A program made the position numbers and the translations under genes. Shown one piece after another: positions 1 through 7,595 of a stretch of DNA of 64,000 nt (the first letter of the stretch is position 1; each line of letters starts with the position of its first letter). The notes under the pieces are model-generated. The model searched no databases, had not been told where the DNA came from, and saw nothing but the letters and a program-made list of their open reading frames with translations. The stretch lies in NCBI GenBank assembly GCA_947498935.1, contig CANMMM010000006.1:1-64000 (forward strand), read 5' to 3'. The stretch is from an uncultured Aquimarina sp. (lineage in GTDB: Bacteria; Bacteroidota; Bacteroidia; Flavobacteriales; Flavobacteriaceae).

Positions 1-417
1 TCGGCTCCTGGATTACTCAAAAATGATCGGTTTGAAAAAGAAGGAGTCGTACCTGTATCTGCTACAGACGAAATACATTTCTTTGCTGGAGGAGGCTATG
101 AATTTGACCTCAGTGAAAATTTTGCCCTAAGACCCTCTGTATTGGGAAAATTTGTGTCAGGAGCTCCGTCTTCTATAGATCTATCGCTTGCAGGAATGTA
201 CAAACAAAGAATAGAGTTTGGAGCTAATTATAGATTGGATGAAAGTATTACAGGGTTCTTTATGGTAGAATTCTTAGAGCGACTCCGATTTGGATATGCT
301 TATGAACAGACCACAACCAATGTCAATGATTTCAACCAAGGGAGTCACGAGATCATTCTAAAGTTCGTACTACCGCATAAAAAATGGAGCAATCCTAATA
401 GATTCAAAAGCTTATAA
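1..417 (+). CDS. PorP/SprF family type IX secretion outer-membrane protein (3' part only)
   Basis: The frame is open from the first base and ends at a stop at 415-417, giving the last 138 residues; the start lies outside the window. Alternating short hydrophobic/polar stretches, glycine-rich turns, and a C-terminus with repeated 'GANYRLDE' and 'RFGYAYEQ'-like strands fit the PorP/SprF beta-barrel family. These outer-membrane proteins work with T9SS type B cargo such as gliding adhesins. A second, complete family member lies at 56476-57456. A hairpin terminator follows at 475. The family call rests on strand pattern and C-terminal motifs; the cargo partner would be upstream of the window. Confidence 0.8.
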   Translation, partial: SAPGLLKNDRFEKEGVVPVSATDEIHFFAGGGYEFDLSENFALRPSVLGKFVSGAPSSIDLSLAGMYKQRIEFGANYRLDESITGFFMVEFLERLRFGYAYEQTTTNVNDFNQGSHEIILKFVLPHKKWSNPNRFKSL

Positions 418-474
418 ATTGTAGTGTTTATATAGAAGATATTCATCATTACGTAATGTATTAATGAATATGAA

Positions 475-512
475 AAAGAGAGCATCTAAATTCGTTTTTA
501 GGTGCTCTCTTT
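475..512 (+). terminator. Intrinsic terminator after the PorP/SprF gene
   Basis: A 16-bp hairpin with a TTCG tetraloop: left arm AAAGAGAGCATCTAAA, right arm TTTAGGTGCTCTCTTT (one G-T wobble). It sits 58 bp after the stop codon. The T tract is short, so efficiency is uncertain. Confidence 0.75.
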
Positions 513-610
513 GCATTGTTTTGAATCGTAGAAGTATCGTTATGCTACCATTGCTTGTAAAGTATAATACATTAAAAAAAATAATTAATTATAGGTTCAA
601 GCATATTATA

Positions 611-1822
611 TTACATAAACTTAGTGATAACTTGTGTTTCGGTATGTAGTGTTTTATGCACGGGACATTTATCTGCAATTTGTAAAATTCGAGTACGTTG
701 TTTTTCATCGAGATCTCCTTGAATTTTGATTTCTCTATGGAAGGTATCTATCTTTGCGGTTGGATCTTCGCAGTTTTTACAATCTTGTATATGTGACTTA
801 CTATAAGAAGTATGTACCTCTACACTTTGTAAATCCCATCCCTTGCGAGTGGTATACATCTTTATAGTCATTGCGGTGCAAGCAGATAATCCAGCAGATA
901 CATATTCATAGGGTGAAGGTCCAAAATCATTTCCTCCTACATCTGTAGGCTCATCAGCAATCATGTAGTGATTACCCACTTTCATTTGTGTTGTATACCC
1001 CTGTACATTTCCGAGTGCTGCAATGACTTGATGTGTGCTTTTTAATAACGGTTGTTTAGGAAGAGGAACATATTTAGAAGACCATTCAGCAATGACTCTA
1101 CCTGCGTATAATGAGTCTTCTTTTCGCATGAGTAAATGATCAGCGCCATCTAGTGTTACAAAACTTTTTGGATGCTTGGCAGCGATATAGATTTCTTCTG
1201 CATTTTTAATTCCCACGGTGTCGTCTTGTGGGGAGTGCATAACGAGTAATGCTTTGTTTAGCTTTTTAGCAACATCGGGTAATGATTTTGTGGCTAGATC
1301 TTCTATAAATTGTTTTTTAATTGTAAAATCTCTACCACTTAGGTTTACAATTGCTTGACCTGTAGCTTCTATTTGATCCATACCACTCTTAAATAGGTGT
1401 TGTACGTGTGTAGGATTAGAAGGAGCCCCAATAGTTGCTACTGCTTTAATAGTTTCCATTTGCTGTGCTGCAAAAATAGCTGCTGCTCCTCCCAAGGAGT
1501 GTCCTATCAGAAGGGAAGGTGCTTGGTAGTTTTTAGCTAGATAATCAGCTGCTGCTAATAAATCTTCTATATTACCCGAAAAGTTAGTGTCTTCAAAATC
1601 ACCTTCGCTTTCTCCTAATCCTGTAAAATCAAATCGTAAGACACCAAAACCTTTTGCAGTTAATGATTTACTAATATTACGTACTGCTCCTAGGTTTTTA
1701 TTACATGTAAAACAGTGTGCGAATAAAGCAAAATTATGTGGATGTTGCTCAGTAGGTAACTCTAATCGACCAGAAAGGGTATGACCTTGTGTATTGGTAA
1801 AAGTAATTTTGGAAAGACTCAT
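611..1822 (-). CDS. Bifunctional alpha/beta hydrolase - OsmC family protein
   Basis: A 403-residue fusion. Residues about 1-250 are an alpha/beta hydrolase with the nucleophile elbow GHSLGG (near residue 107) and a late histidine in 'GADHLL'. Residues about 265-403 are an OsmC/Ohr-type domain with the two redox cysteines in context: 'SACTAMTIKMY' and 'DKCPVH'. OsmC proteins reduce organic hydroperoxides; such hydrolase-OsmC fusions are known in Bacteroidota and Proteobacteria, and the hydrolase substrate is unknown. It is cytoplasmic (no signal peptide) and appears monocistronic, with repeat A1 upstream. A role in oxidative stress is an inference from the OsmC half. Confidence 0.9.
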   Translation of the reverse strand: MSLSKITFTNTQGHTLSGRLELPTEQHPHNFALFAHCFTCNKNLGAVRNISKSLTAKGFGVLRFDFTGLGESEGDFEDTNFSGNIEDLLAAADYLAKNYQAPSLLIGHSLGGAAAIFAAQQMETIKAVATIGAPSNPTHVQHLFKSGMDQIEATGQAIVNLSGRDFTIKKQFIEDLATKSLPDVAKKLNKALLVMHSPQDDTVGIKNAEEIYIAAKHPKSFVTLDGADHLLMRKEDSLYAGRVIAEWSSKYVPLPKQPLLKSTHQVIAALGNVQGYTTQMKVGNHYMIADEPTDVGGNDFGPSPYEYVSAGLSACTAMTIKMYTTRKGWDLQSVEVHTSYSKSHIQDCKNCEDPTAKIDTFHREIKIQGDLDEKQRTRILQIADKCPVHKTLHTETQVITKFM

Positions 1823-1941
1823 AAATTGCTGTTTTTATTAAATGTCGCTGTTTTAAAGATACACTAACTTTTTGGAAGGGTTAAAAAACAGTTAAAAAAA
1901 CAAGAGATAAACTGCTGTAGGGGGATTATGGACTATTTTTT

Positions 1942-2026
1942 GCGTTAGGGATAGGAGCGGCATCCTTTTTTGTTTCTTTTCAAACAAAAAAGATATAGCG
2001 TATAGCCCGACCCTTGGGAAACGCCC
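1942..2026 (+). repeat. Dispersed intergenic repeat, family A (copy A1)
   Basis: Begins GCGTTAGGGATAG and ends TAACGC-like (here AAACGCCC). The centre is the variant with a T-rich arm (CATCCTTTTTTGTTT) facing an A-rich arm (AAACAAAAAAGATA), so the whole element can fold as a long hairpin. Near-identical termini occur in nine other intergenic spots of this window. Confidence 0.85.
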
Positions 2027-2038
2027 TAATACTATAAA

Positions 2039-2072
2039 ACAGCAATACTATATCATAGAATAGCATTGCTGT
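2039..2072 (-). terminator. Hairpin terminator for the 2112-2669 lipoprotein gene
   Basis: Left arm ACAGCAATACTAT pairs with right arm ATAGCATTGCTGT with one mismatch. On the minus strand the stem is followed by a T-rich run (AAAA on the plus strand before 2039), as expected for termination of the gene ending at 2112. Confidence 0.6.
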
Positions 2073-2111
2073 GATGTGTATATAAAAAAGTGTGTATTAT
2101 ATAGTAGCGTA

Positions 2112-2669
2112 TTATTGCTTCTTAGTAGGAATATTCGTTTTTCTTACCCAGATGAGTAACTTCTTTTCAGTAGGTTTTTTCATATTTACCGGTATTGTAA
2201 ATTGTCCTTTGGCTTCAATGCTTGTTTTGGATTCGGCTATTTTTTTATTTTTTTTCCCTGTACCTTTTTCATAGATAGCCCATTCTATACTAACGGTTTC
2301 ATTTGTTAAATTAAATACTATAGGAAGTTCTATATCAGTAGGATCTATGGTGGTAGAATATGGTGATTTCATACAGCTACTACGTAGTGTACGCCGTTTT
2401 AGATATAGAATTTCTACGTCTAAACAAATAGACTCATTACTCATATTCGACATATTTTGAGTATTTACAGCAGGGGGTTGCCCAACATTACTGGGTTTTG
2501 TTGGCTCTGATGGCACTGTAGTACTACCTTGCCCTTGATTTTCTATACGATCAGGTAGCGGATTAGTGATCTGTTCTTGTCCCAAAAGTGTAGTGTCTTC
2601 TAGAGTCTCTGTGTCACATGCATATAATAAGAACAGTGAGATGGCTAATAGAGTGGTTATTTTTTTCAT
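2112..2669 (-). CDS. Hypothetical lipoprotein
   Basis: 185 residues with a lipoprotein signal peptide: a KK start, hydrophobic core and 'LLYAC' lipobox, with Cys near residue 18 followed by acidic residues (DTETLED). A Pro/Gln/Asn-rich linker (about residues 35-75) leads to a C-terminal domain of about 100 residues with predicted beta strands and the sequence 'CLDVEILYLKRRTLR'. I do not recognise the family. The acidic residues after Cys suggest outer-membrane or surface display, by analogy with Bacteroidota lipoprotein export signals. A hairpin terminator follows at 2039-2072. Confidence 0.7.
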   Translation of the reverse strand: MKKITTLLAISLFLLYACDTETLEDTTLLGQEQITNPLPDRIENQGQGSTTVPSEPTKPSNVGQPPAVNTQNMSNMSNESICLDVEILYLKRRTLRSSCMKSPYSTTIDPTDIELPIVFNLTNETVSIEWAIYEKGTGKKNKKIAESKTSIEAKGQFTIPVNMKKPTEKKLLIWVRKTNIPTKKQ

Positions 2670-2857
2670 CTTATATGTTTTATCGTTATTTAGTTTAGAT
2701 AATTCATGAGTTATGAATCATATTAACAATGATAAAATTATAAGAAAGAAGAGTAGCAAACAGGGGAGTTTTCACAACTGTATGCTTTAAATGTATAAAT
2801 GGAAGGATTGATTACATAATTGGTTCGAAATTATTTAAGAAAATTATTGAGAATCTA

Positions 2858-3568
2858 TTAATTTCTTTCGTATAACTCCCAATTATAGGGTAAATAACTG
2901 ACTTTTGTATTTTTAGGAATAGATTTGTCAGTGTATTTCTTTATAAATTCAACGATATTACCATTATTAAAGTCTTTTTTATACCATTCAAAAACTTGTG
3001 ATACTTGTATTTCTTGCTTAGAAAGTATATTTTTTCTGCTGTCGTTTATGTATAGTTTTGTTTGGGCTTCTAGCTCTTTATAGATATTAGCGCCTGTATA
3101 TGCTCTGTTCCATAATTTTGGCGATGATTTAGCCGCACAATTAAGAACAAAGTGTACTCTTGGCTCATTCATTTTTCTAAGAATGGTATGTTCAATATCA
3201 TCTAGACTATAACTAGTACCATTTACAGTAACCACTTTTCGTTTCCAAGGGTTTTCAATATCATTAATAGAAGTAACTGGATAGTGGTCGATAATCATTT
3301 TCATTACTGCTGCATTGTATAAGTTTACCCAATAGGCAAGTCGTTCTGCTTGACTATACTCTATATCTGGAAAATTAACAGACAAAGAAGCAAAATATTG
3401 ATAAAAAAGAAATTTATCTCTTATAAAGCCCTTGTAGTCTACCTCTCCTTGGTTAGATACATTCAGTAATAATAATTGATCCCAAACCATATGGTCTATT
3501 CTCTTCTGTGCAGAGAGTGTATTGAGAGTACATACAATAACGAGTAAGAATACAGCGGTTTTTTTCAT
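2858..3568 (-). CDS. DUF547 domain-containing secreted protein
   Basis: 236 residues from the start chosen at 3568, which gives a clean signal peptide (MKKTAVFLLVIVCTLN..SAQ). An upstream in-frame ATG at 3634 would add 22 residues that spoil it. The mature part carries DUF547 hallmarks: 'LAYWVNLYNAAVMKMI', 'YSLDDIEHTILR', and 'HFVLNCAAKSSPKL', with conserved His and Cys. The biochemical role of DUF547 is unknown; the conserved Cys/His arrangement has suggested a papain-like or transglutaminase-like fold to others, which I cannot test. Apparently monocistronic. Confidence 0.88.
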   Translation of the reverse strand: MKKTAVFLLVIVCTLNTLSAQKRIDHMVWDQLLLLNVSNQGEVDYKGFIRDKFLFYQYFASLSVNFPDIEYSQAERLAYWVNLYNAAVMKMIIDHYPVTSINDIENPWKRKVVTVNGTSYSLDDIEHTILRKMNEPRVHFVLNCAAKSSPKLWNRAYTGANIYKELEAQTKLYINDSRKNILSKQEIQVSQVFEWYKKDFNNGNIVEFIKKYTDKSIPKNTKVSYLPYNWELYERN

Positions 3569-4118
3569 CTTCTTTGCGACAATAAATGGATTGACTTTAT
3601 ACTTCATAATAAGTATTACTATGAATATATGCAATATAAATATTTATTATGATATTGCAATAGTTAAATAACGATAAAATTCATAAAAAAACCGACAAAA
3701 AGATATATTTTTACAAGTTTTAACTAGTTTGTTATAATTTTTTGGTAAATAAAGTAGGGTTAATCTTACTTTTTAGAAAATACATCATTGGACAAAGTTA
3801 CAGCATGTGGTAGAATCTAAAGAAAAAATAGTCAAGTGCAGTACTTCTAAGGTAGTTCCCCTCAAGGGTTGGGCTAATTCGTTTTAACTCTTTACACTTC
3901 TATCGTCCCGCTGTGGATTTCCATCTAGACTCCCTACCTAATGCGAGTATAAAAATAAAGTGCACATTGATATTGATTAGGTGTAGGATACTATATATTA
4001 GGAACCATTGAATAGAGTTACATGTAGAGTGCATGAAGGTAAACAAACAATTGTTAATTCTTTCTTATTAGATTCTATGTAGTAAACAAGATACCTATAA
4101 AAATAGTAAATTTAGTGT
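3569..4118. other. Gene-free 550-bp spacer with a decayed family A repeat
   Basis: Divergent region between the DUF547 gene (minus) and the VWA gene (plus). No open frame of convincing composition is present. A degenerate family A copy lies at 3851-3946. The remainder is AT-rich; the 30 bp before 4119 contain TAAATTTA, a weak match to the TAnnTTTG minus-7 box. Confidence 0.6.
3851..3946 (-). repeat. Dispersed intergenic repeat, family A (copy A2, degenerate)
   Basis: Recognisable as CAAGGGTTGGGCTA...CCCGCTGTGGATTTCC...CTCCCTACCTAATGCG, compared with CAAGGGTCGGGCTATCC, GGGATTTCC and TATCCCTAACGC in the intact copies. Both ends carry substitutions, so this is an old copy. Confidence 0.6.
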
Positions 4119-5249
4119 ATGAAGAAGAAACATACAGTCTTTAGAAGAGGATTTACTTTTCGAAAATATGAAGCACCTCACCAGTCCCCATTTGAAAAAC
4201 TATTTGATCTCTTTCAGGAAATTATTACACATACATCAGGAGATTTAGAGGAAGCACTAGATTGGTTAGAACAGCTAGATAAAGAGTACCATCTTACTAG
4301 CGAAGACTATACATTAGATGACTTTATAGAAGATTTAAAGAAAAAAGGATACATCCGAGAAGAAATAAAACCTGATGGAAAAGGAGGGGTAGCTATTACT
4401 TCTAAGACGGAACGCGCTATTAGAAAAAGAGCACTGGATCAGATTTTTGGGAATCTAAAACGAAGCCGCTCTGGGAATCATAAAACGCAATATACAGGCA
4501 AGGGAGATGAACATGCAGGAGAATTTCGTACTTATCAATACGGAGATTCATTAGAACAAATTTCGATTACAGAAAGTTTAAAAAATGCACAAATCAATCA
4601 TGGCATTGGAGCGCTAAAACTTACAGAAGATGATTTAGTAGTAGAGCAAACTCAGTTTAAGGCACAGATGAGTACTGTACTGATGATAGACATTAGTCAT
4701 AGTATGATTTTGTATGGAGAGGATCGTATTACTCCTGCAAAGAAAGTAGCTATGGCGCTATCAGAATTGATTACTACTCGTTATCCAAAAGATACGTTGG
4801 ATATTTTAGTTTTTGGAAATGATGCTTGGCCCATAGCGATAAAAGATTTACCGTATCTACAGGTAGGTCCTTATCATACTAACACAGTAGCTGGTCTACA
4901 ATTAGCTATGGATATGCTCAGGAGAAAACGTAATACAAATAAGCAAATATTTATGATTACCGATGGTAAACCAAGCTGTATGATTATGCCAGATGGGCAG
5001 TACTATAAAAATAGCAATGGATTAGATCGTCATATCGTTTCTAAATGCTATATGATGGCACAACAGGCACGAAAATTACACATTCCAATTACCACTTTTA
5101 TGATTGCACAAGATCCTTACTTAATGCAATTTGTAAAAGAATTTACGCATACCAATCAGGGAAAAGCCTTTTACACTGGAGTAAAGGGATTGGGCGAAAT
5201 GATTTTCGAAGATTACGAAACCAACAGAAAAAAAAGAATCAGAAAATAA
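4119..5249 (+). CDS. VWA domain protein, partner of an AAA (ChlI/MoxR-like) ATPase
   Basis: 376 residues. The C-terminal half (about 185-360) is a von Willebrand factor A domain with the MIDAS motif DISHSM at 191-196 and a later Thr/Asp pair ('FMITDGKPS'), so metal-dependent ligand binding is likely. The N-terminal half is basic and helical with no recognised catalytic motif. No signal peptide: cytoplasmic. The next gene, 65 bp downstream, is an AAA ATPase; AAA plus VWA pairs act like magnesium-chelatase D/I or MoxR/CoxE systems, where the VWA protein connects ATPase to target. The target of this pair is not evident from the window. Confidence 0.85.
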   Translation: MKKKHTVFRRGFTFRKYEAPHQSPFEKLFDLFQEIITHTSGDLEEALDWLEQLDKEYHLTSEDYTLDDFIEDLKKKGYIREEIKPDGKGGVAITSKTERAIRKRALDQIFGNLKRSRSGNHKTQYTGKGDEHAGEFRTYQYGDSLEQISITESLKNAQINHGIGALKLTEDDLVVEQTQFKAQMSTVLMIDISHSMILYGEDRITPAKKVAMALSELITTRYPKDTLDILVFGNDAWPIAIKDLPYLQVGPYHTNTVAGLQLAMDMLRRKRNTNKQIFMITDGKPSCMIMPDGQYYKNSNGLDRHIVSKCYMMAQQARKLHIPITTFMIAQDPYLMQFVKEFTHTNQGKAFYTGVKGLGEMIFEDYETNRKKRIRK

Positions 5250-5314
5250 TATAAACACAAAGGATGGATCGCTGTTTACATAAGCAGTTGGTTTTATTCC
5301 TCACATATCATTTT

Positions 5315-6778
5315 ATGGATATACAAAGTATCACCACTCTAGGACAACTTAAACAATCAGATTATCAAACAAAAAGTATAAAAGATGAATTGAGAGGTAA
5401 TTTGATTACAAAAATTGCAAGTCAAGAACCTACTTTTACAGGAATACATGGATATGAACATACTGTGATTCCTGAATTAGAGCGCGCAATTTTATCTAGG
5501 CACAATATTAACTTACTAGGGCTACGAGGGCAAGCAAAAACAAAATTAGCCCGACAAATGATCAACTTATTAGATGAATGGATACCTGTAGTAACGGGAT
5601 CAGAAATTAATGATGATCCATTAGCGCCTTTATCTAGATATGCTATCAATACGATAGCACAACATGGAGATAATACTCCTATTAGTTGGGTACATCGAAG
5701 TGAGCGTTTTGCAGAAAAGCTAGCCACTCCAGATGTAACAGTAGCTGATCTCATTGGGGATGTAGATCCTATAAAAGCAGCTAATCTAAAACTAAGTTAT
5801 GCAGATGATCGTGTCATTCACTTTGGGATGATACCTAGAGCCAATCGATGTATTTTTGTAATTAATGAATTACCAGATTTACAAGCACGTATCCAAGTGG
5901 CATTATTTAATATTCTACAAGAAGGTGATATCCAAATTAGAGGTTTTAAATTACGACTCGCATTGGATATGCAATTTGTTTTTACAGCCAATCCAGAGGA
6001 TTATACGAATAGGGGAAGTATTGTAACTCCATTAAAAGATCGTATTGGGTCACAGATTTTAACCCATTATCCAGCATCTGTAGCAATTGCTAAAACGATT
6101 ACACAGCAGGAAGCGTCATTAGATGATCGACAACATGCAGCTATATATGTACCAGAAATAGCAAAAGACTTATTGGAACAAATAGGGTTTGAAGCACGCG
6201 AAAGTGAGTTGATTGATGTAAAAAGTGGTATTAGTGCACGGATGAGTATTACTGCTTTCGAGAACTTATTAAGTACTGCGGAGTATAGAGCACTTAAATC
6301 AGGAGAAACACAGACAGCTGTTCGTTTGAGCGATTTTATGGGAGTGATACCTGCTATTACTGGAAAAGTAGAGTTAGTATACGAAGGCGAGCAGGAAGGA
6401 GCGGCAGCAGTAGCAAATACATTAATTGTAGATGCCATTAAAACGATGTTTCCTATGTATTTTCCAAAAATAGAACGCTTAGAAAAAGAAGGGGTAGATA
6501 GTCCTTATCAAGAATTAATAGATTGGTTTTTTGAAGGTACAGGCTTTGAGTTATTAGATGATATAGCTGATGATGAATATCATCGTCAATTAGACGCGAT
6601 TCCTCCCTTAACTAGCTTATTGGCCAAATACCAACCAGAGATATCTGCTAAAGATGCCTATTTTGTAAAAGAATTTTTATTATGGGGGTTAGTAGAATAT
6701 AAAAAATTAAGCAAATTTAGGCTATCTGAAGGTTTTAAATTTAAAGATATGTATGGTAGTTATATTAGTGGTTTATAA
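5315..6778 (+). CDS. AAA ATPase, magnesium chelatase ChlI/MoxR-like
   Basis: 487 residues from the start at 5315 (MDIQSITTLGQLKQ). A longer reading from 5264 adds 17 residues that look non-conserved. Walker A is GLRGQAKTKLAR (about residues 69-80), with Ala instead of Gly before the Lys-Thr, as I know it in this Bacteroidota group. Walker B-like 'CIFVINELPDL' and sensor-like 'FTANPEDYTNRG' follow. A C-terminal helical lid region ends in 'FKDMYGSYISGL'. It is transcribed with the VWA gene. The two probably form an ATP-driven remodelling pair on an unknown cytoplasmic target. A terminator lies at 6809-6850. Confidence 0.88.
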   Translation: MDIQSITTLGQLKQSDYQTKSIKDELRGNLITKIASQEPTFTGIHGYEHTVIPELERAILSRHNINLLGLRGQAKTKLARQMINLLDEWIPVVTGSEINDDPLAPLSRYAINTIAQHGDNTPISWVHRSERFAEKLATPDVTVADLIGDVDPIKAANLKLSYADDRVIHFGMIPRANRCIFVINELPDLQARIQVALFNILQEGDIQIRGFKLRLALDMQFVFTANPEDYTNRGSIVTPLKDRIGSQILTHYPASVAIAKTITQQEASLDDRQHAAIYVPEIAKDLLEQIGFEARESELIDVKSGISARMSITAFENLLSTAEYRALKSGETQTAVRLSDFMGVIPAITGKVELVYEGEQEGAAAVANTLIVDAIKTMFPMYFPKIERLEKEGVDSPYQELIDWFFEGTGFELLDDIADDEYHRQLDAIPPLTSLLAKYQPEISAKDAYFVKEFLLWGLVEYKKLSKFRLSEGFKFKDMYGSYISGL

Positions 6779-6779
6779 A

Positions 6780-7595
6780 TCACCACCATACTACAAATAA
6801 TCGTGTATAAACGCCCCTCTTACTTTTCATCCAAAGTAGTGGGGCGTTTTTTCGTTCATGATGTAACTGAATTTCTTGAAGTATATGTGCATAGGTATGC
6901 CATCGATTCCCTAAAGATGGTGCAACAATCCATTCTTTTTTTAATGGAATGTAAAACAAATGCGCGGCATATTGCTGTGCTGTAAATTCCGAAATAGAAA
7001 TCCAATACCCTACGATACAGTTAGGGTTTATAATAGGAGGACAATAATTACGCATTGCATAAGGCATGAATAAATTTGCATAAAAACAAACTTGCTGTTG
7101 TATAGTATCAGTATTGATTTCCATACGTTCTAACGTTATTTTAGTACAATTGTTATGTAATAAAGGAAGTTGTTTTTTTTGTAATTTTTTGATTTTTTCG
7201 GGTAAACTATCTTTTTGATTAGGGCCTATCCATTGTGCTAATTCTTCTTTTTCAGAATCAGGGATATATAGATAGAACTTGTACACCAATTCGATATGCA
7301 ATAATTGATTAGTATGTGTATCCTTGATAATAAAATCTAACTCTCCAATAGTGGTTTTATGGTCATAAATTTGTAGCCCTTTAGCAATGAGTAAGTACTG
7401 ATTCGTGTAGTGCAAGTAATGTTCAAAAAAGTATTCAATACGTTTGCCTAGTACTTCATTGGTTGGAATTTTTATGTGTATAGGAGGTTTTGGATATGGG
7501 GGGACTACTAAATGGCAAATCGGTACTATATCTGTAGGTGTGTCCCAAAGCGAATGACTGTTCAAAAAGCCTTGAAATTGCGAATCTAGGGTCAT
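6780..7595 (-). CDS. DUF1853 family protein
   Basis: 271 residues. DUF1853 hallmarks are 'LGKRIEYFFEHYL', 'IGELDFII', 'HIELVYKFYLY' and 'WIGPNQKDSLPEKIKKL...QLPLL'. The order Glu...GELD...E-x-x-x-K resembles the PD-(D/E)XK nuclease-fold active site, so a nuclease fold is possible but not shown. Its ATG overlaps the stop of the upstream histidine kinase gene (TAATG), suggesting translational coupling in a three-gene minus-strand operon. Its 3' end converges on the AAA gene with one base between stop codons, and its last codons contain that operon's terminator hairpin. Confidence 0.8.
   Translation of the reverse strand: MTLDSQFQGFLNSHSLWDTPTDIVPICHLVVPPYPKPPIHIKIPTNEVLGKRIEYFFEHYLHYTNQYLLIAKGLQIYDHKTTIGELDFIIKDTHTNQLLHIELVYKFYLYIPDSEKEELAQWIGPNQKDSLPEKIKKLQKKQLPLLHNNCTKITLERMEINTDTIQQQVCFYANLFMPYAMRNYCPPIINPNCIVGYWISISEFTAQQYAAHLFYIPLKKEWIVAPSLGNRWHTYAHILQEIQLHHERKNAPLLWMKSKRGVYTRLFVVWW
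6809..6850 (+). terminator. Strong terminator for the VWA-AAA operon, inside the DUF1853 coding region
   Basis: AACGCCCCTCTTACTTT and AAAGTAGTGGGGCGTT form a GC-rich stem of about 15 bp with loop TCATCC, followed by TTTTTT on the plus strand. It lies within the last 24 codons of the convergent DUF1853 gene, so the same bases must encode its C-terminus and terminate the opposite transcript. Confidence 0.8.

Noticed and set aside
4119..6778. VWA plus AAA pair as a candidate phage-defence or novel ternary system
   Set aside because: The pair has a form I know as widely conserved in Bacteroidota, with no third effector and no defence genes nearby.
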